A program made the translations under genes and the position numbers. A stretch of DNA of 64,000 nt from an uncultured Rhodocyclaceae bacterium (lineage in GTDB: Bacteria > Pseudomonadota > Gammaproteobacteria > Burkholderiales > Rhodocyclaceae): contig OU015322.1 of the NCBI GenBank assembly GCA_907163225.1, forward strand, positions 248,001 through 312,000, read 5' to 3'. Shown here one piece after another: positions 39,707-48,073 of this stretch. How positions within the stretch are numbered: position 1 is the stretch's first letter; each line of letters starts with the position of its first letter. The notes under the pieces were generated by a model that ran no database searches, was not told the DNA's origin, and worked only from the letters and a program-made list of their open reading frames with translations.

Positions 39707-40285
39707 ATGACCAGTCGCCGCCTGGCTATTCAAAAAATGGCGCACAGTGGCTTCACCTTGTTTGAACTTTTGATCGTTGTGGTCTTGTTGGGAATCATCG
39801 CTTCGGCGGCGATTCCCATGCTTGCCTCGAACGATCCGCAAAAGCTGAATGTCGCCGCCGAAGAAACGGCCAACACGCTGCGTTTTGCCCTCAGCGAGGC
39901 GCGGCGGACAGGGGGTTATGTGTTGGTCGATGGCAAATCGACCAGCGGGCATCTCAAGCTTTTCTACTCCAACTCAAATGCCGACGTGCCGCCAGCCGTC
40001 GGTACAGCACCTATCAATGACCCGCTGACCAAGCTTGCGGTCAACCTGAATTTAGGGGCAAATTCCTTTTCTTCCGGAGTGACGCTAACGCCGCAATTCA
40101 GGGCGGGTGGTCAGCCGCTACCCCAACTCCTGATAGGGCCGGGGCTGAGCCAAATGCAAGGCTTTGACGGCGCAGGGGGCGGCCAGGGAGCGCTTCAGGC
40201 AAACAGCGGCGTCCTCCTGACCCTGGGCACAAGGACTTTAACCGTTGGCATCAATGAGCTCACCGGGCTGGTAACGCTGCCTTGA
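39707..40285 (+). CDS. Minor pseudopilin, GspH type
   Basis: The 192-residue protein has the prepilin signal GFTLFELLIVVVLLGIIASA with Glu at +5, then a GspH-like body (NTLRFALSEARRTGGYVLV) ending in TRTLTVGINELTGLVTLP. Minor pseudopilins prime assembly and sit at or near the tip. It lies 12 bases after the major subunit gene. Confidence 0.82.
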   Translation: MTSRRLAIQKMAHSGFTLFELLIVVVLLGIIASAAIPMLASNDPQKLNVAAEETANTLRFALSEARRTGGYVLVDGKSTSGHLKLFYSNSNADVPPAVGTAPINDPLTKLAVNLNLGANSFSSGVTLTPQFRAGGQPLPQLLIGPGLSQMQGFDGAGGGQGALQANSGVLLTLGTRTLTVGINELTGLVTLP

Positions 40286-40293
40286 GACCAGGG

Positions 40294-40731
40294 ATGGAAA
40301 CATATGCGTCTGAAAGGTTGCGCCGGCAGCGTGGCTTTTCTTACGCCGAAGTGCTGCTCTCCGTTTTGCTGCTGCTCATTTTGCTGGTTCCCGCCATGGA
40401 GGCGCTAACTGCAGGAATTTCCGGAAATCCGGCGGCCATGGCAGCCAGGCAACTCAATCTGCGCAACAAAATGGAAGAGGTGTTGAGCAAGCCATTTGGC
40501 AAGCTCTATGCGGAAACCTACCTTCCCGGGGGCAATACACTCACTTCCATCAGCAGCGGTTTTTCCGATGCGGCGGGTGCATCCAGCCGGCGAGTCGTTG
40601 TTTTCTATCGCTACGATGCTGCAAGCAATAATTTGAGCGCCAACGACACCGGCCTCCTGTTCGTCAGCGTTTTTTACGAAGCAGACGGCAGCGTCAATGC
40701 CTTGAATACGCTGGTGGGAAGATGGTGGTGA
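40294..40731 (+). CDS. Minor pseudopilin, GspI type
   Basis: The 145-residue protein has the signal GFSYAEVLLSVLLLLILLVP (Glu at +5) and a short body with NLRNKMEEVLSKPFGKL. Position after H and before J supports GspI identity. The ATG at 40294 is preferred to a TTG at 40282 that overlaps the previous stop. Its end overlaps the next gene. Confidence 0.78.
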   Translation: METYASERLRRQRGFSYAEVLLSVLLLLILLVPAMEALTAGISGNPAAMAARQLNLRNKMEEVLSKPFGKLYAETYLPGGNTLTSISSGFSDAAGASSRRVVVFYRYDAASNNLSANDTGLLFVSVFYEADGSVNALNTLVGRWW

Positions 40732-41249
40732 AATCGAATCCGCGCACGAAGCAGCGGGGTCTGACGCTGATCGAACTGCTGATCGCCATTGCCATCGGCG
40801 TCATGATCCTCGCCGCGCTCAATTCGCTGGTCAGTCTCGCCAGCGATGCCCAGACACAGGGGCGCAGCACGAATGAAACGGCTTATCAGGGACGTTTTGC
40901 CCTTGAACGCATGGCCGATAAAGCACGGGCGCTCACGCCAAAGGCGCTGAGTACGCCTTCAGTGGACACGACAGGTGACTGGTTTGCACCAAGCGGCTGT
41001 TCAGGCAGCGCCTGCGTCATGTATTGCCGAAACGCCAACAACCAGCTCGTCGAAACCACCACCAGCGACAGCGCATGCGCCGGCACCTCGGTGATCGCCA
41101 GCAATGTCAGCGCGCTATCAGCTACTCTGCCGAGCAATATGGGGGCGATAGACCGGCACGCAGGAACGATCACCCTGACCATGACCGGGACCACCGGAAA
41201 TCCGAGCTCGCTATCTCTCACGATGCGCCTGGGTGGAGGAACACAGTGA
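40722..41249 (+). CDS. Minor pseudopilin, GspJ type
   Basis: The 175-residue protein has GLTLIELLIAIAIGVMILAA with Glu at +5, then YQGRFALERMADKARAL, resembling GspJ/PilW. Two cysteine pairs (CSGSACVMYC) suggest disulfides. It overlaps the genes on both sides by a few bases, so translation is likely coupled. Confidence 0.82.
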   Translation: MVVKSNPRTKQRGLTLIELLIAIAIGVMILAALNSLVSLASDAQTQGRSTNETAYQGRFALERMADKARALTPKALSTPSVDTTGDWFAPSGCSGSACVMYCRNANNQLVETTTSDSACAGTSVIASNVSALSATLPSNMGAIDRHAGTITLTMTGTTGNPSSLSLTMRLGGGTQ

Positions 41250-43678
41250 AGCATCGCCTGAGCAACGCAGGCTTCACCTTGCTGCCGGTTGTGCTGGCCA
41301 TGAGCCTGGTCGCGGCAATTGCATTTTTACTGAATCGCGACAACGGCATGAATACTGAAATGCTGCTTGCCCAATCCAGTCAGGATAAGGCGCGCTACGC
41401 TGCCGAGGCAGGGCTGCAGGCTGTCAATGCAAAAATTCAGGCGCTGGGTTGCGGTGGTAGCTTTCCGGTAACCGGCAACCCGGTCACCAACGCCGACTTT
41501 GGTGGCGCCAGCTATAGTGCCTACGCCACTACGGGCGGGGGCAATACGACAGGCCTTGTATCGACGGGGAGCTACAACGGCACCTCAGTAAAACTGACCC
41601 GAAACAACATCTACGTTTATCAAACAGCGCCTAAAACTTATACCCTGCAGCCCGATGGTACGGCCGGTATTGACACCTATCTAGTCAAAAACAGCACAAC
41701 AAACTACGGCAACAGCACAACCATCAATCTGAATTCGACAAGCAACTTTCCCTTGTTCAGGTTCGATCTCTCGATGTTTCCGAGCGGTAGTTTGCCTGTG
41801 TCGACGAGTCTTGCCCTCTACGCCGGCAGCGGTTTGGGGTGGGGCACCGGGAGCATTCATCGCGTCCAGAGTGCCTGGCAGGAGGGAACGGGAGCAGCGA
41901 GCCCGATCGATGGCGCCAACTGGACAACCATGGACGGAACGCTGCCTTGGGCGACAGCCGGCGGAAGTTATCACGCTGCGTCAATCGACAGTGACGATGC
42001 CGTGACCGGCAGTTCAATGACGTTTGATGCCGCCGATCTCACCTATGCCTGGCTCAGCGGTCGCTACCCAAATCACGGGGTGCAGGTGAAAATGATGATC
42101 GGAGTTGGGTCGCTAAACTTCACCAGCAGCGACAACGCCGACACGGCCCATCGGCCGAAACTCACCTTCAATTATCTGCTTCCCTGCGGCGCGACCGGCC
42201 CCGCCGACCCGATAGGCGGAACGCTGACCCTGAACGCGATCGCCGACACTTTCGACAATAGCGCCGCCGTCCAGGCCAACAACGGCCAGGCAAGCACGCT
42301 CGTGGTGTCGCGCAGCAGTACCCAGGACAGGCGAACCCTCATTTCCTTCAACACCAGCGCCATACCCGCCGGGTCAACGATCGACACTGCCGTCCTGCGC
42401 CTCTACGTGGCCAGCGTTGCCAATGCCAGCACCAACACAAAATCGATCTGGGTCAATGCGGTCAACAACGCCTGGGCCGAAGGAACGGGCAACAACACCA
42501 ACAAGGCCTGCCCGGGTGCTGCAACGCCCGGGGCCAGCTGGAACTACAGCACCAATTGCACCAACTGGTCATATATTCACCCACCAAATAGCGCGCCGGT
42601 GTGGGCCGCAATGGCGCCGATGCCGACGGCGCGAAGCGCTCACATGGTGGCAAGCGTCGGCGGAAAAATTTATGCAATTGGCGGGTACAACAACAGCTAT
42701 CTAAAAGTGGTCGAAGAGTACAACCCGGCCACCAACACTTGGGCCACCAAGGCGCCGATGCTCACCGCTCGTTCAGAGGCCGCTGTTGCCGTGGTCAACG
42801 GCAAAATATACGTCATGGGGGGCGACGCAGGGGGACTTAACGCCACCAATCGCAACGAAGTGTACGACCCGTCAACGGATACATGGACGAACTTGGCCAC
42901 TATGATCAATGGCCGGAAATATATGGGGGCAGCAGTCGTCAATAACAAAATATATGCGCTGGGTGGTGCCAAAAGCGTAATTGCTCTTAAAAACAATGAG
43001 GAATATGACCCTTCCAGCAACACATGGGCAACCAAGACCCAGATGCCGACCGCCCGGCAATGGTTTGCCGCACAGTCAGCAAATGGAAAAGTCTATGCCA
43101 TTGGTGGCTGGAGCGGCCTTCTTGACCTGACAGCCAACGAGGAATTCAATCCTTCGACCAACAGTTGGACAACCAGGGCATCCCTGCCCACCGCGACCGA
43201 CTCGATGGGTTCAGCCGTGCTGGGAAACAGGATTTATCTGATTGCCGGGATGCAGGGCAATACAGTCATCAATAAAGTCTGGGCGTACGACGTTTTGACC
43301 AATACCTATACGGCCCAAGCTGACTACCCAACCCTCACCGAAGCTTCTGCTGCCGTCGGGCTAAATGGCTACGTATACAGTCTTGGTGGCGACAATTACG
43401 CGTCCACTTACTATAACAACCATTACCGCTACGACCCCGGCGTACCCACTCCGATTGCCACGGCGACTGACGAGACCACAGGAAACTCGCCTCCGGCAGC
43501 GGGGTTCGCGGGCGGCTGGATCACTTTCGAACTCAAAACACTGGTCAAAGAATGGGTAGATGGCGTCCGCCCCAATACCGGAATCGTTGTTTACACCGAA
43601 ATTCCCGATCAATTCAACATCAACAGCCGCGAGGGCGCTAGCAAGACGCCTCAGTTAGTTGTGACATATTCGCAATAA
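41246..43678 (+). CDS. Giant GspK/PilX-position pilin with Kelch propeller inside a DNRLRE domain
   Basis: The 810-residue protein starts with GTG at 41246, overlapping the previous stop. Its prepilin-like signal GFTLLPVVLAMSLVAAIAF has Pro, not Glu, at +5, as GspK-type tip subunits also lack Glu. About 130-313 is a first DNRLRE-type domain (FPLFRFDLSMFPSGSLPVS). A second begins at about 324 (RRTLISFNTSAIPAGSTIDT) and is interrupted at about 452 by six Kelch repeats (for example NGKIYVMGGD, NEVYDPSTDTW), resuming at 736 (GWITFELKTLVKEWVDG, QLVVTYSQ). I infer a tip adhesin or lectin-like head. The longer frame from 41024 overlaps GspJ and is rejected. Confidence 0.87.
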   Translation: MKHRLSNAGFTLLPVVLAMSLVAAIAFLLNRDNGMNTEMLLAQSSQDKARYAAEAGLQAVNAKIQALGCGGSFPVTGNPVTNADFGGASYSAYATTGGGNTTGLVSTGSYNGTSVKLTRNNIYVYQTAPKTYTLQPDGTAGIDTYLVKNSTTNYGNSTTINLNSTSNFPLFRFDLSMFPSGSLPVSTSLALYAGSGLGWGTGSIHRVQSAWQEGTGAASPIDGANWTTMDGTLPWATAGGSYHAASIDSDDAVTGSSMTFDAADLTYAWLSGRYPNHGVQVKMMIGVGSLNFTSSDNADTAHRPKLTFNYLLPCGATGPADPIGGTLTLNAIADTFDNSAAVQANNGQASTLVVSRSSTQDRRTLISFNTSAIPAGSTIDTAVLRLYVASVANASTNTKSIWVNAVNNAWAEGTGNNTNKACPGAATPGASWNYSTNCTNWSYIHPPNSAPVWAAMAPMPTARSAHMVASVGGKIYAIGGYNNSYLKVVEEYNPATNTWATKAPMLTARSEAAVAVVNGKIYVMGGDAGGLNATNRNEVYDPSTDTWTNLATMINGRKYMGAAVVNNKIYALGGAKSVIALKNNEEYDPSSNTWATKTQMPTARQWFAAQSANGKVYAIGGWSGLLDLTANEEFNPSTNSWTTRASLPTATDSMGSAVLGNRIYLIAGMQGNTVINKVWAYDVLTNTYTAQADYPTLTEASAAVGLNGYVYSLGGDNYASTYYNNHYRYDPGVPTPIATATDETTGNSPPAAGFAGGWITFELKTLVKEWVDGVRPNTGIVVYTEIPDQFNINSREGASKTPQLVVTYSQ

Positions 43679-43729
43679 TCAACATGAAACCATTATCATG
43701 TTTGTCAGAAATAGCATTCGGCTCACTCT

Positions 43730-44869
43730 ATGAATTTCGCCCCTGATCACCTTCTTAAGTCATTTTCGACCGCCCTCCCTGCACTCTTTAAAAAAAGAGG
43801 GCAGTCCTCAAGCATCGGCCTTTATTTAGGGAAAGATGCCTTGAATATGGTGCAAATGGAAAATACCGGCGGGCTGCCGCAGATTCGTGCGCTGGCGGTC
43901 GTTCCCTATCCCTGTCCGCGCGATGATGTTTTCCAGAATCCGAAGGTACTTAAAGACTTGGTCAAGCAGGCGTGCGCCATGCAGCCGTTCAAGGGGCGGC
44001 GCATCGTATCCTGCCTGCCGGCGAGAGCAATCAAGATCATTACCGTTGCTTACAAGACGACGAAGGATCAATCGGATACCGAAGCTTTGGTCGCTGAACT
44101 GCAAGAGCGTCTGCATGACGAGCTGAACAATATGGTGCTTGATTTCATCCCGCTGCGTTACGAACAGGATGAGTCGAACAATAGTGAAGCCCTGGTGGCA
44201 CTGGCCCCTCGTCAGGGAGTCATGTCCTATCTCAACCTGTTTACCGAGGCAGGCCTGGATGTTGAGGCACTGGATGTCGGGCCGTCGGCCCTGGCTCGCC
44301 TGGTTCGGCATTCTGGCGCACGGGCTTGGCCAGCATTCCCTTTGATGCCCAACGCGCTACTCATCAATATTGGTGCTGAATCAAGCTTCCTGACGGTGAT
44401 TTGGGGGCGCCGCCTTATCCTTGATCGGGCAATCGATTTCTCTGAAAATCGAATGCTTCTCCGCCTGAAAAATGTACTTAATCTCACCGACGAGATGGCC
44501 GAGAGCCTCCTTTTTAATTCCGGCAAATCTCCAGATGGTCAGGACGAAGCACAAAGAATGGTGGCCGAAGTGCTCCATCCTGAAATGACATTGCTGCTTC
44601 AGGAGATTAACAAAACGCTGGTTTACATGGCTTCGAAGACACGCGGAAAATCAATTAATGTCGCTTACCTGGCTGGCAGTGCCACGCGCTACCTGTATCT
44701 GTTGAACGGTTTGGAAAAACAATTGCAGGTGCCGGTGCAGACCATCAACTCGGTCTCGATTTTTGCCCCCGATAACAAGAAATTTGCGTTTGATGAATCT
44801 CTCGGCGCCAAACCGGGAATTGCCTTGGCAACCGGCCTGGCGTTGCGCGGGGTGCCGGAGCATGGCTGA
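43730..44869 (+). CDS. PilM-like cytoplasmic actin-fold protein
   Basis: The 379-residue protein has the PilM pattern: SSIGLYLGKDALNMVQME, RRIVSCLPARAIKIITV, ALLINIGAESSFLTVIWGRRLILDRAIDF (nucleotide-binding actin-like fold) and AYLAGSATRYLYLLNGLEKQL. In type IV pili PilM binds the PilN N-terminus and links the ATPase side to the inner-membrane complex. It overlaps the PilN-like gene by eight bases. Confidence 0.9.
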   Translation: MNFAPDHLLKSFSTALPALFKKRGQSSSIGLYLGKDALNMVQMENTGGLPQIRALAVVPYPCPRDDVFQNPKVLKDLVKQACAMQPFKGRRIVSCLPARAIKIITVAYKTTKDQSDTEALVAELQERLHDELNNMVLDFIPLRYEQDESNNSEALVALAPRQGVMSYLNLFTEAGLDVEALDVGPSALARLVRHSGARAWPAFPLMPNALLINIGAESSFLTVIWGRRLILDRAIDFSENRMLLRLKNVLNLTDEMAESLLFNSGKSPDGQDEAQRMVAEVLHPEMTLLLQEINKTLVYMASKTRGKSINVAYLAGSATRYLYLLNGLEKQLQVPVQTINSVSIFAPDNKKFAFDESLGAKPGIALATGLALRGVPEHG

Positions 44870-45509
44870 GATGGATCTGATCCCTGGCGAATATCGCCGG
44901 GCGCTCAAGCTAAAGCGATTGATTCGTTTGTTCATGGTCGCATCTCTTGCCGTGGTCGCAGTTATCGGGCTGGCCTGGATTTCGCTGAACCATCTGGTTT
45001 CGAGTGGAAAAGCCCAAGTGGCGGTCCTCCAGCAGCAGAAAACTCTGGCAGAAACCGACAAGGCGCAGGCCGCGACACTTCAGCAGAAAAAGCTCGTTAT
45101 CGAAGAGCAGCTCAAGGCATTGGCCGGCTTGCGCAACGGTAAGCAGGTCAGTCATTTTTTGCACGCCGTTGATACGGCGTACGTTGATGGCATCTGGTTC
45201 GACAGTGTTCAATTTCTCCGCGGCGCTGCTAACAGTTCTTCGCCGGGGGCTCTTCGGGCGGCGGGGATCGTTGTTGTACCTAACACCGCGCCCGGTACAC
45301 CTCCGGTCGACTTCAGCCAGCGGGTCGATATCATTGGTCACGCGCTGAATCACTCCTTGCTGGCCGAATTCATGCGCAGACTTGGGGGGCAGGCTGGTGT
45401 CGCCGATTTGCGTCTGGTCGATACCAAGCAGAGAGCCTACCTGACGACTCAGGTCGTGGATTTCACCCTTAGTCTGCAACTGGCTGGAAAGACCGAGGGG
45501 CAGCCATGA
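44862..45509 (+). CDS. PilN-like inner-membrane alignment protein
   Basis: The 215-residue protein starts with a short cytoplasmic tail MAEMDLIPGEYRRALKLKR (the expected PilM-binding segment, IPGEY), one membrane span (LFMVASLAVVAVIGLAWISL), a coiled coil (VLQQQKTLAETDKAQAATLQ) and a ferredoxin-like periplasmic part. The start at 44862 is chosen for the overlap with PilM and this N-terminus. Confidence 0.85.
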   Translation: MAEMDLIPGEYRRALKLKRLIRLFMVASLAVVAVIGLAWISLNHLVSSGKAQVAVLQQQKTLAETDKAQAATLQQKKLVIEEQLKALAGLRNGKQVSHFLHAVDTAYVDGIWFDSVQFLRGAANSSSPGALRAAGIVVVPNTAPGTPPVDFSQRVDIIGHALNHSLLAEFMRRLGGQAGVADLRLVDTKQRAYLTTQVVDFTLSLQLAGKTEGQP

Positions 45510-46087
45510 TGGAGCAAGTAATTCGCAAACTCGAAAAGCTGGATATCCGCCTGATCATCGGCGGAATGGCCGTGATTTTGGCGTTTCTGGCTTTTGAGGG
45601 CTGGATACTGGTTTTGCGCAAACCCTTTGCGCAGTACCAGCAGGTGTTGTCCTCACATCAGGTGTTGGCCTCGTCGCTCGACGAAAAAGCCGATCAATCC
45701 GGTGAGCTGACTCGGCTGGCGACTGAGCTTCGGCAGCTTGCTGACAGATTGAGTGGGGAGCTTCGCCTGCCAAGCGCCGATGACAAGATGGTGGCCTCCT
45801 TGATGGAGGCACTGGATGCATCCGCGATCAAACACCGAGTAAATCTCTCAGGCGTCACGCCGATGGAAAGACGGATGGTTTCGGTTTTTGAGGAGCTATC
45901 GTTCGAGGTGGGGGCCAGTGGTGCCTACTTGCCCCTTTGTGACTGGATACTGGGTTTTGGTGAGGCACTGGGTGGCAGCGCAACGATTACCGATTTTTCG
46001 ATGAAGTCGCTTGACGAAGGTCGCCGGGTGCAATTGACGCTCAAGCTTGCCCTCTACCGCCCTCAGCGCAGTGAGGAGAAAAAATGA
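45506..46087 (+). CDS. PilO-like inner-membrane alignment protein
   Basis: The 193-residue protein has one N-terminal span (LIIGGMAVILAFLAFEGWILV), a coiled coil (LDEKADQSGELTRLATELRQL) and a PilO-type periplasmic domain (SLMEALDASAIKHRVNLSGV). It overlaps both neighbours by four bases. Partner of the PilN-like protein by family inference. Confidence 0.82.
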   Translation: MMEQVIRKLEKLDIRLIIGGMAVILAFLAFEGWILVLRKPFAQYQQVLSSHQVLASSLDEKADQSGELTRLATELRQLADRLSGELRLPSADDKMVASLMEALDASAIKHRVNLSGVTPMERRMVSVFEELSFEVGASGAYLPLCDWILGFGEALGGSATITDFSMKSLDEGRRVQLTLKLALYRPQRSEEKK

Positions 46088-46467
46088 CTCTGCGCCTGAC
46101 GCATTTGACAGTGCTCATTTTGTTCGCAGGTGCCTTGCCGGCAAATGCAGAGAGTATTTTGCGCCACGATCCGTTTGTACGCCCGCAGCTTTCTGCTTCG
46201 GCCAATCACCGGCCCGGTGACCCCGTGTTACCCATGGATGGGGTCGGCGCTGAATGGAGCCCACAACTGAGCTCGGCAATGATGGCGGGCAAGGACTCCA
46301 TGGTGACGGTGGATGGCGTTATCTTGAGGCTGGGTGAAGAAATCAATGGATACCGCTTGCTTCGAGTTCGGGACCATGAAGCGGTCTTCCAAAAGGGGGG
46401 AAAGAAAATCGTGTTGAAGATGGGAACAACCGTGTTGAAGTCCAATATTGATCGGATCAGCCAATGA
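46084..46467 (+). CDS. PilP/MshK-like periplasmic or lipoprotein-like secretin partner
   Basis: The 127-residue protein has a signal peptide (LTVLILFAGALPANA), a proline-rich linker (HDPFVRPQLSASANHRPGDP) and a small beta domain (VTVDGVILRLGEEINGYRLLRVRDHEAVFQKGGKKIVLKM compares with the GspC/PilP/MshK HR domain; shown here in the 85-127 region). No lipobox Cys is seen. Position just before the secretin supports a secretin-linking role. Confidence 0.7.
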   Translation: MTLRLTHLTVLILFAGALPANAESILRHDPFVRPQLSASANHRPGDPVLPMDGVGAEWSPQLSSAMMAGKDSMVTVDGVILRLGEEINGYRLLRVRDHEAVFQKGGKKIVLKMGTTVLKSNIDRISQ

Positions 46468-47834
46468 GCACGTTCCGCTACGCTGCGTGTTGCGCATTCG
46501 TCTGCTGTCTTTTGATCGGCAGCGTAAGTTCCGCGGCTGAACCAGAGCGATTCGCTCGCCGTTCAGCGGAGTCCAGGATTTCCCTCAACTTTCGTGACGC
46601 TTCCATTCAGGAAGTGTTTGACGTTCTCTCTCGCAAAGAGCGCGTCAACATCATCGTTGGGCGAGGGGTGGTCGGGAATATCTCTGTCAATCTCTACGAC
46701 ACAACGGTTCACGACGCGATCTATCGTATTGCCGAGGCGGGCGGTTACACCGTGGAGTATCGCAACGGCGATTATGTGATTTCAGATCGCAAGGATGCTG
46801 GCCAGGAACACCCTGATGCTTATATCCAGTTACGTACCTTTAGAGTCCAGTACTCGGATCCGAAGCAAGTAGCAGACATTCTGACGAAATATGCGTCGCG
46901 CATCGGGAAGGTGACGCCACTTGTATCGCGGCGGATGATCGTTGTCGAAGACTTGCCGGACTATATTGCCCGCGCCGCCAAACTGCTGGAGGAACTGGAT
47001 ATTCAGCCGAGACAGGTGCTGATCGAAGCCAAGGTGCTTGAAGTTACGCTCGATGATGGCGAGATTTTCGGAGTGGACTGGAGCAACGTCTTTGGCAGCG
47101 CCCCCGGCACACGTGGTTCATTTGGAACGAACGGTCTGGGTTTGGGGAACACGGTTGCCGGCCCGGCGCGGTCAGGTTTCTTTTTTAGTTTGGTGAATAG
47201 CGACTTGAACCTGTTTCTCGAAGCTCAAGCCAGCAAGAGTCGGGTAAGAACGATTTCATCGCCTAAATTGTTGGCGCTTGAACATCAGGAAGCCAAGACC
47301 GTCATCGGCAAGAGTACCGGCTATAAAGTAACGACGACGATCAATCAGGTAACGACCGAGAGTATTCAATTTCTTGAGTCAGGCGTCATTTTGAAAGTGA
47401 CACCCTCGATCGACCAGATGGGCCGAATTCTGCTCAAGGTTCACCCGGAGGTTAGCTCGACGACACTTAACTCAGGAATTCCGGAAAAGAAGAGTACGGA
47501 AGTGACGACGGAGTTTCTTTGCGAAGACGGGCAGTCGGTGTTTATCGGCGGCCTGCTCAAGAAAATCAGCTCCGCAGAAAAACTTGGCGTTCCTTTCCTT
47601 GGCGATATCCCCTTTCTTGGCCGGCTGTTTTCAACAACAACCGAAGGCGTCAATAACACTGAGACGGTCGTCATTATCACGCCCCGGATCGTGCGGGATA
47701 TTCGCGATGTAAGCGCCTTGAGCCAGAGGCCGCTGAATCAGTTCGAGCAATCGTCGCAATTGATCGTCGAACATCAATTGCGATTGAATCCATCGATTTT
47801 CAAAGAAGAGCGGGACATCACAGGGGCTGAGTAG
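46464..47834 (+). CDS. Short secretin, GspD/PilQ/MshL type
   Basis: The 456-residue protein has a signal peptide, an N0/STN-like domain (LNFRDASIQEVFDVLSRKER, GNISVNLYDTTVHDAI), an N1 domain (FRVQYSDPKQVADILTKYAS) and the secretin barrel (VLIEAKVLEVTLDDGEIFGVDW, FIGGLLKKISSAEKLGVPFLGDIPFLGRLF, TVVIITPRIV). It should form the outer-membrane channel for the pilus or secreted product. It is shorter than typical GspD (about 650), having fewer N domains. It is the last gene of the operon; a terminator follows. Confidence 0.9.
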   Translation: MSTFRYAACCAFVCCLLIGSVSSAAEPERFARRSAESRISLNFRDASIQEVFDVLSRKERVNIIVGRGVVGNISVNLYDTTVHDAIYRIAEAGGYTVEYRNGDYVISDRKDAGQEHPDAYIQLRTFRVQYSDPKQVADILTKYASRIGKVTPLVSRRMIVVEDLPDYIARAAKLLEELDIQPRQVLIEAKVLEVTLDDGEIFGVDWSNVFGSAPGTRGSFGTNGLGLGNTVAGPARSGFFFSLVNSDLNLFLEAQASKSRVRTISSPKLLALEHQEAKTVIGKSTGYKVTTTINQVTTESIQFLESGVILKVTPSIDQMGRILLKVHPEVSSTTLNSGIPEKKSTEVTTEFLCEDGQSVFIGGLLKKISSAEKLGVPFLGDIPFLGRLFSTTTEGVNNTETVVIITPRIVRDIRDVSALSQRPLNQFEQSSQLIVEHQLRLNPSIFKEERDITGAE

Positions 47835-47933
47835 CAGTGAGGCTGGCTCGCCTTGAGCCAATGTTTTTGGACATGTCAGCGAAGACGTAGGCGCTCCGGC
47901 CAAACAGCAGAATGTGGTGATAAGCGGATGCGA

Positions 47934-47963
47934 CGGGATCGGAACACTGCGATCCCGCGTTTT
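47934..47963 (+). terminator. Rho-independent terminator after the pilus operon
   Basis: CGGGATCG pairs with CGATCCCG around an eight-base loop, followed by CGTTTTC. It lies 100 bases past the secretin stop; the rest of this gap up to 48073 would carry the hflX promoter. Confidence 0.7.
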
Positions 47964-48073
47964 CTGCCCCTGCTACGGAGCGATGGCACGTAGCAGCGTT
48001 TTGCACTTTGCGGTGATGCGTGCCATTGCCGGGTACTATCCGCCTTCGCACAATCAAGAGAAGTAATTCAAGC

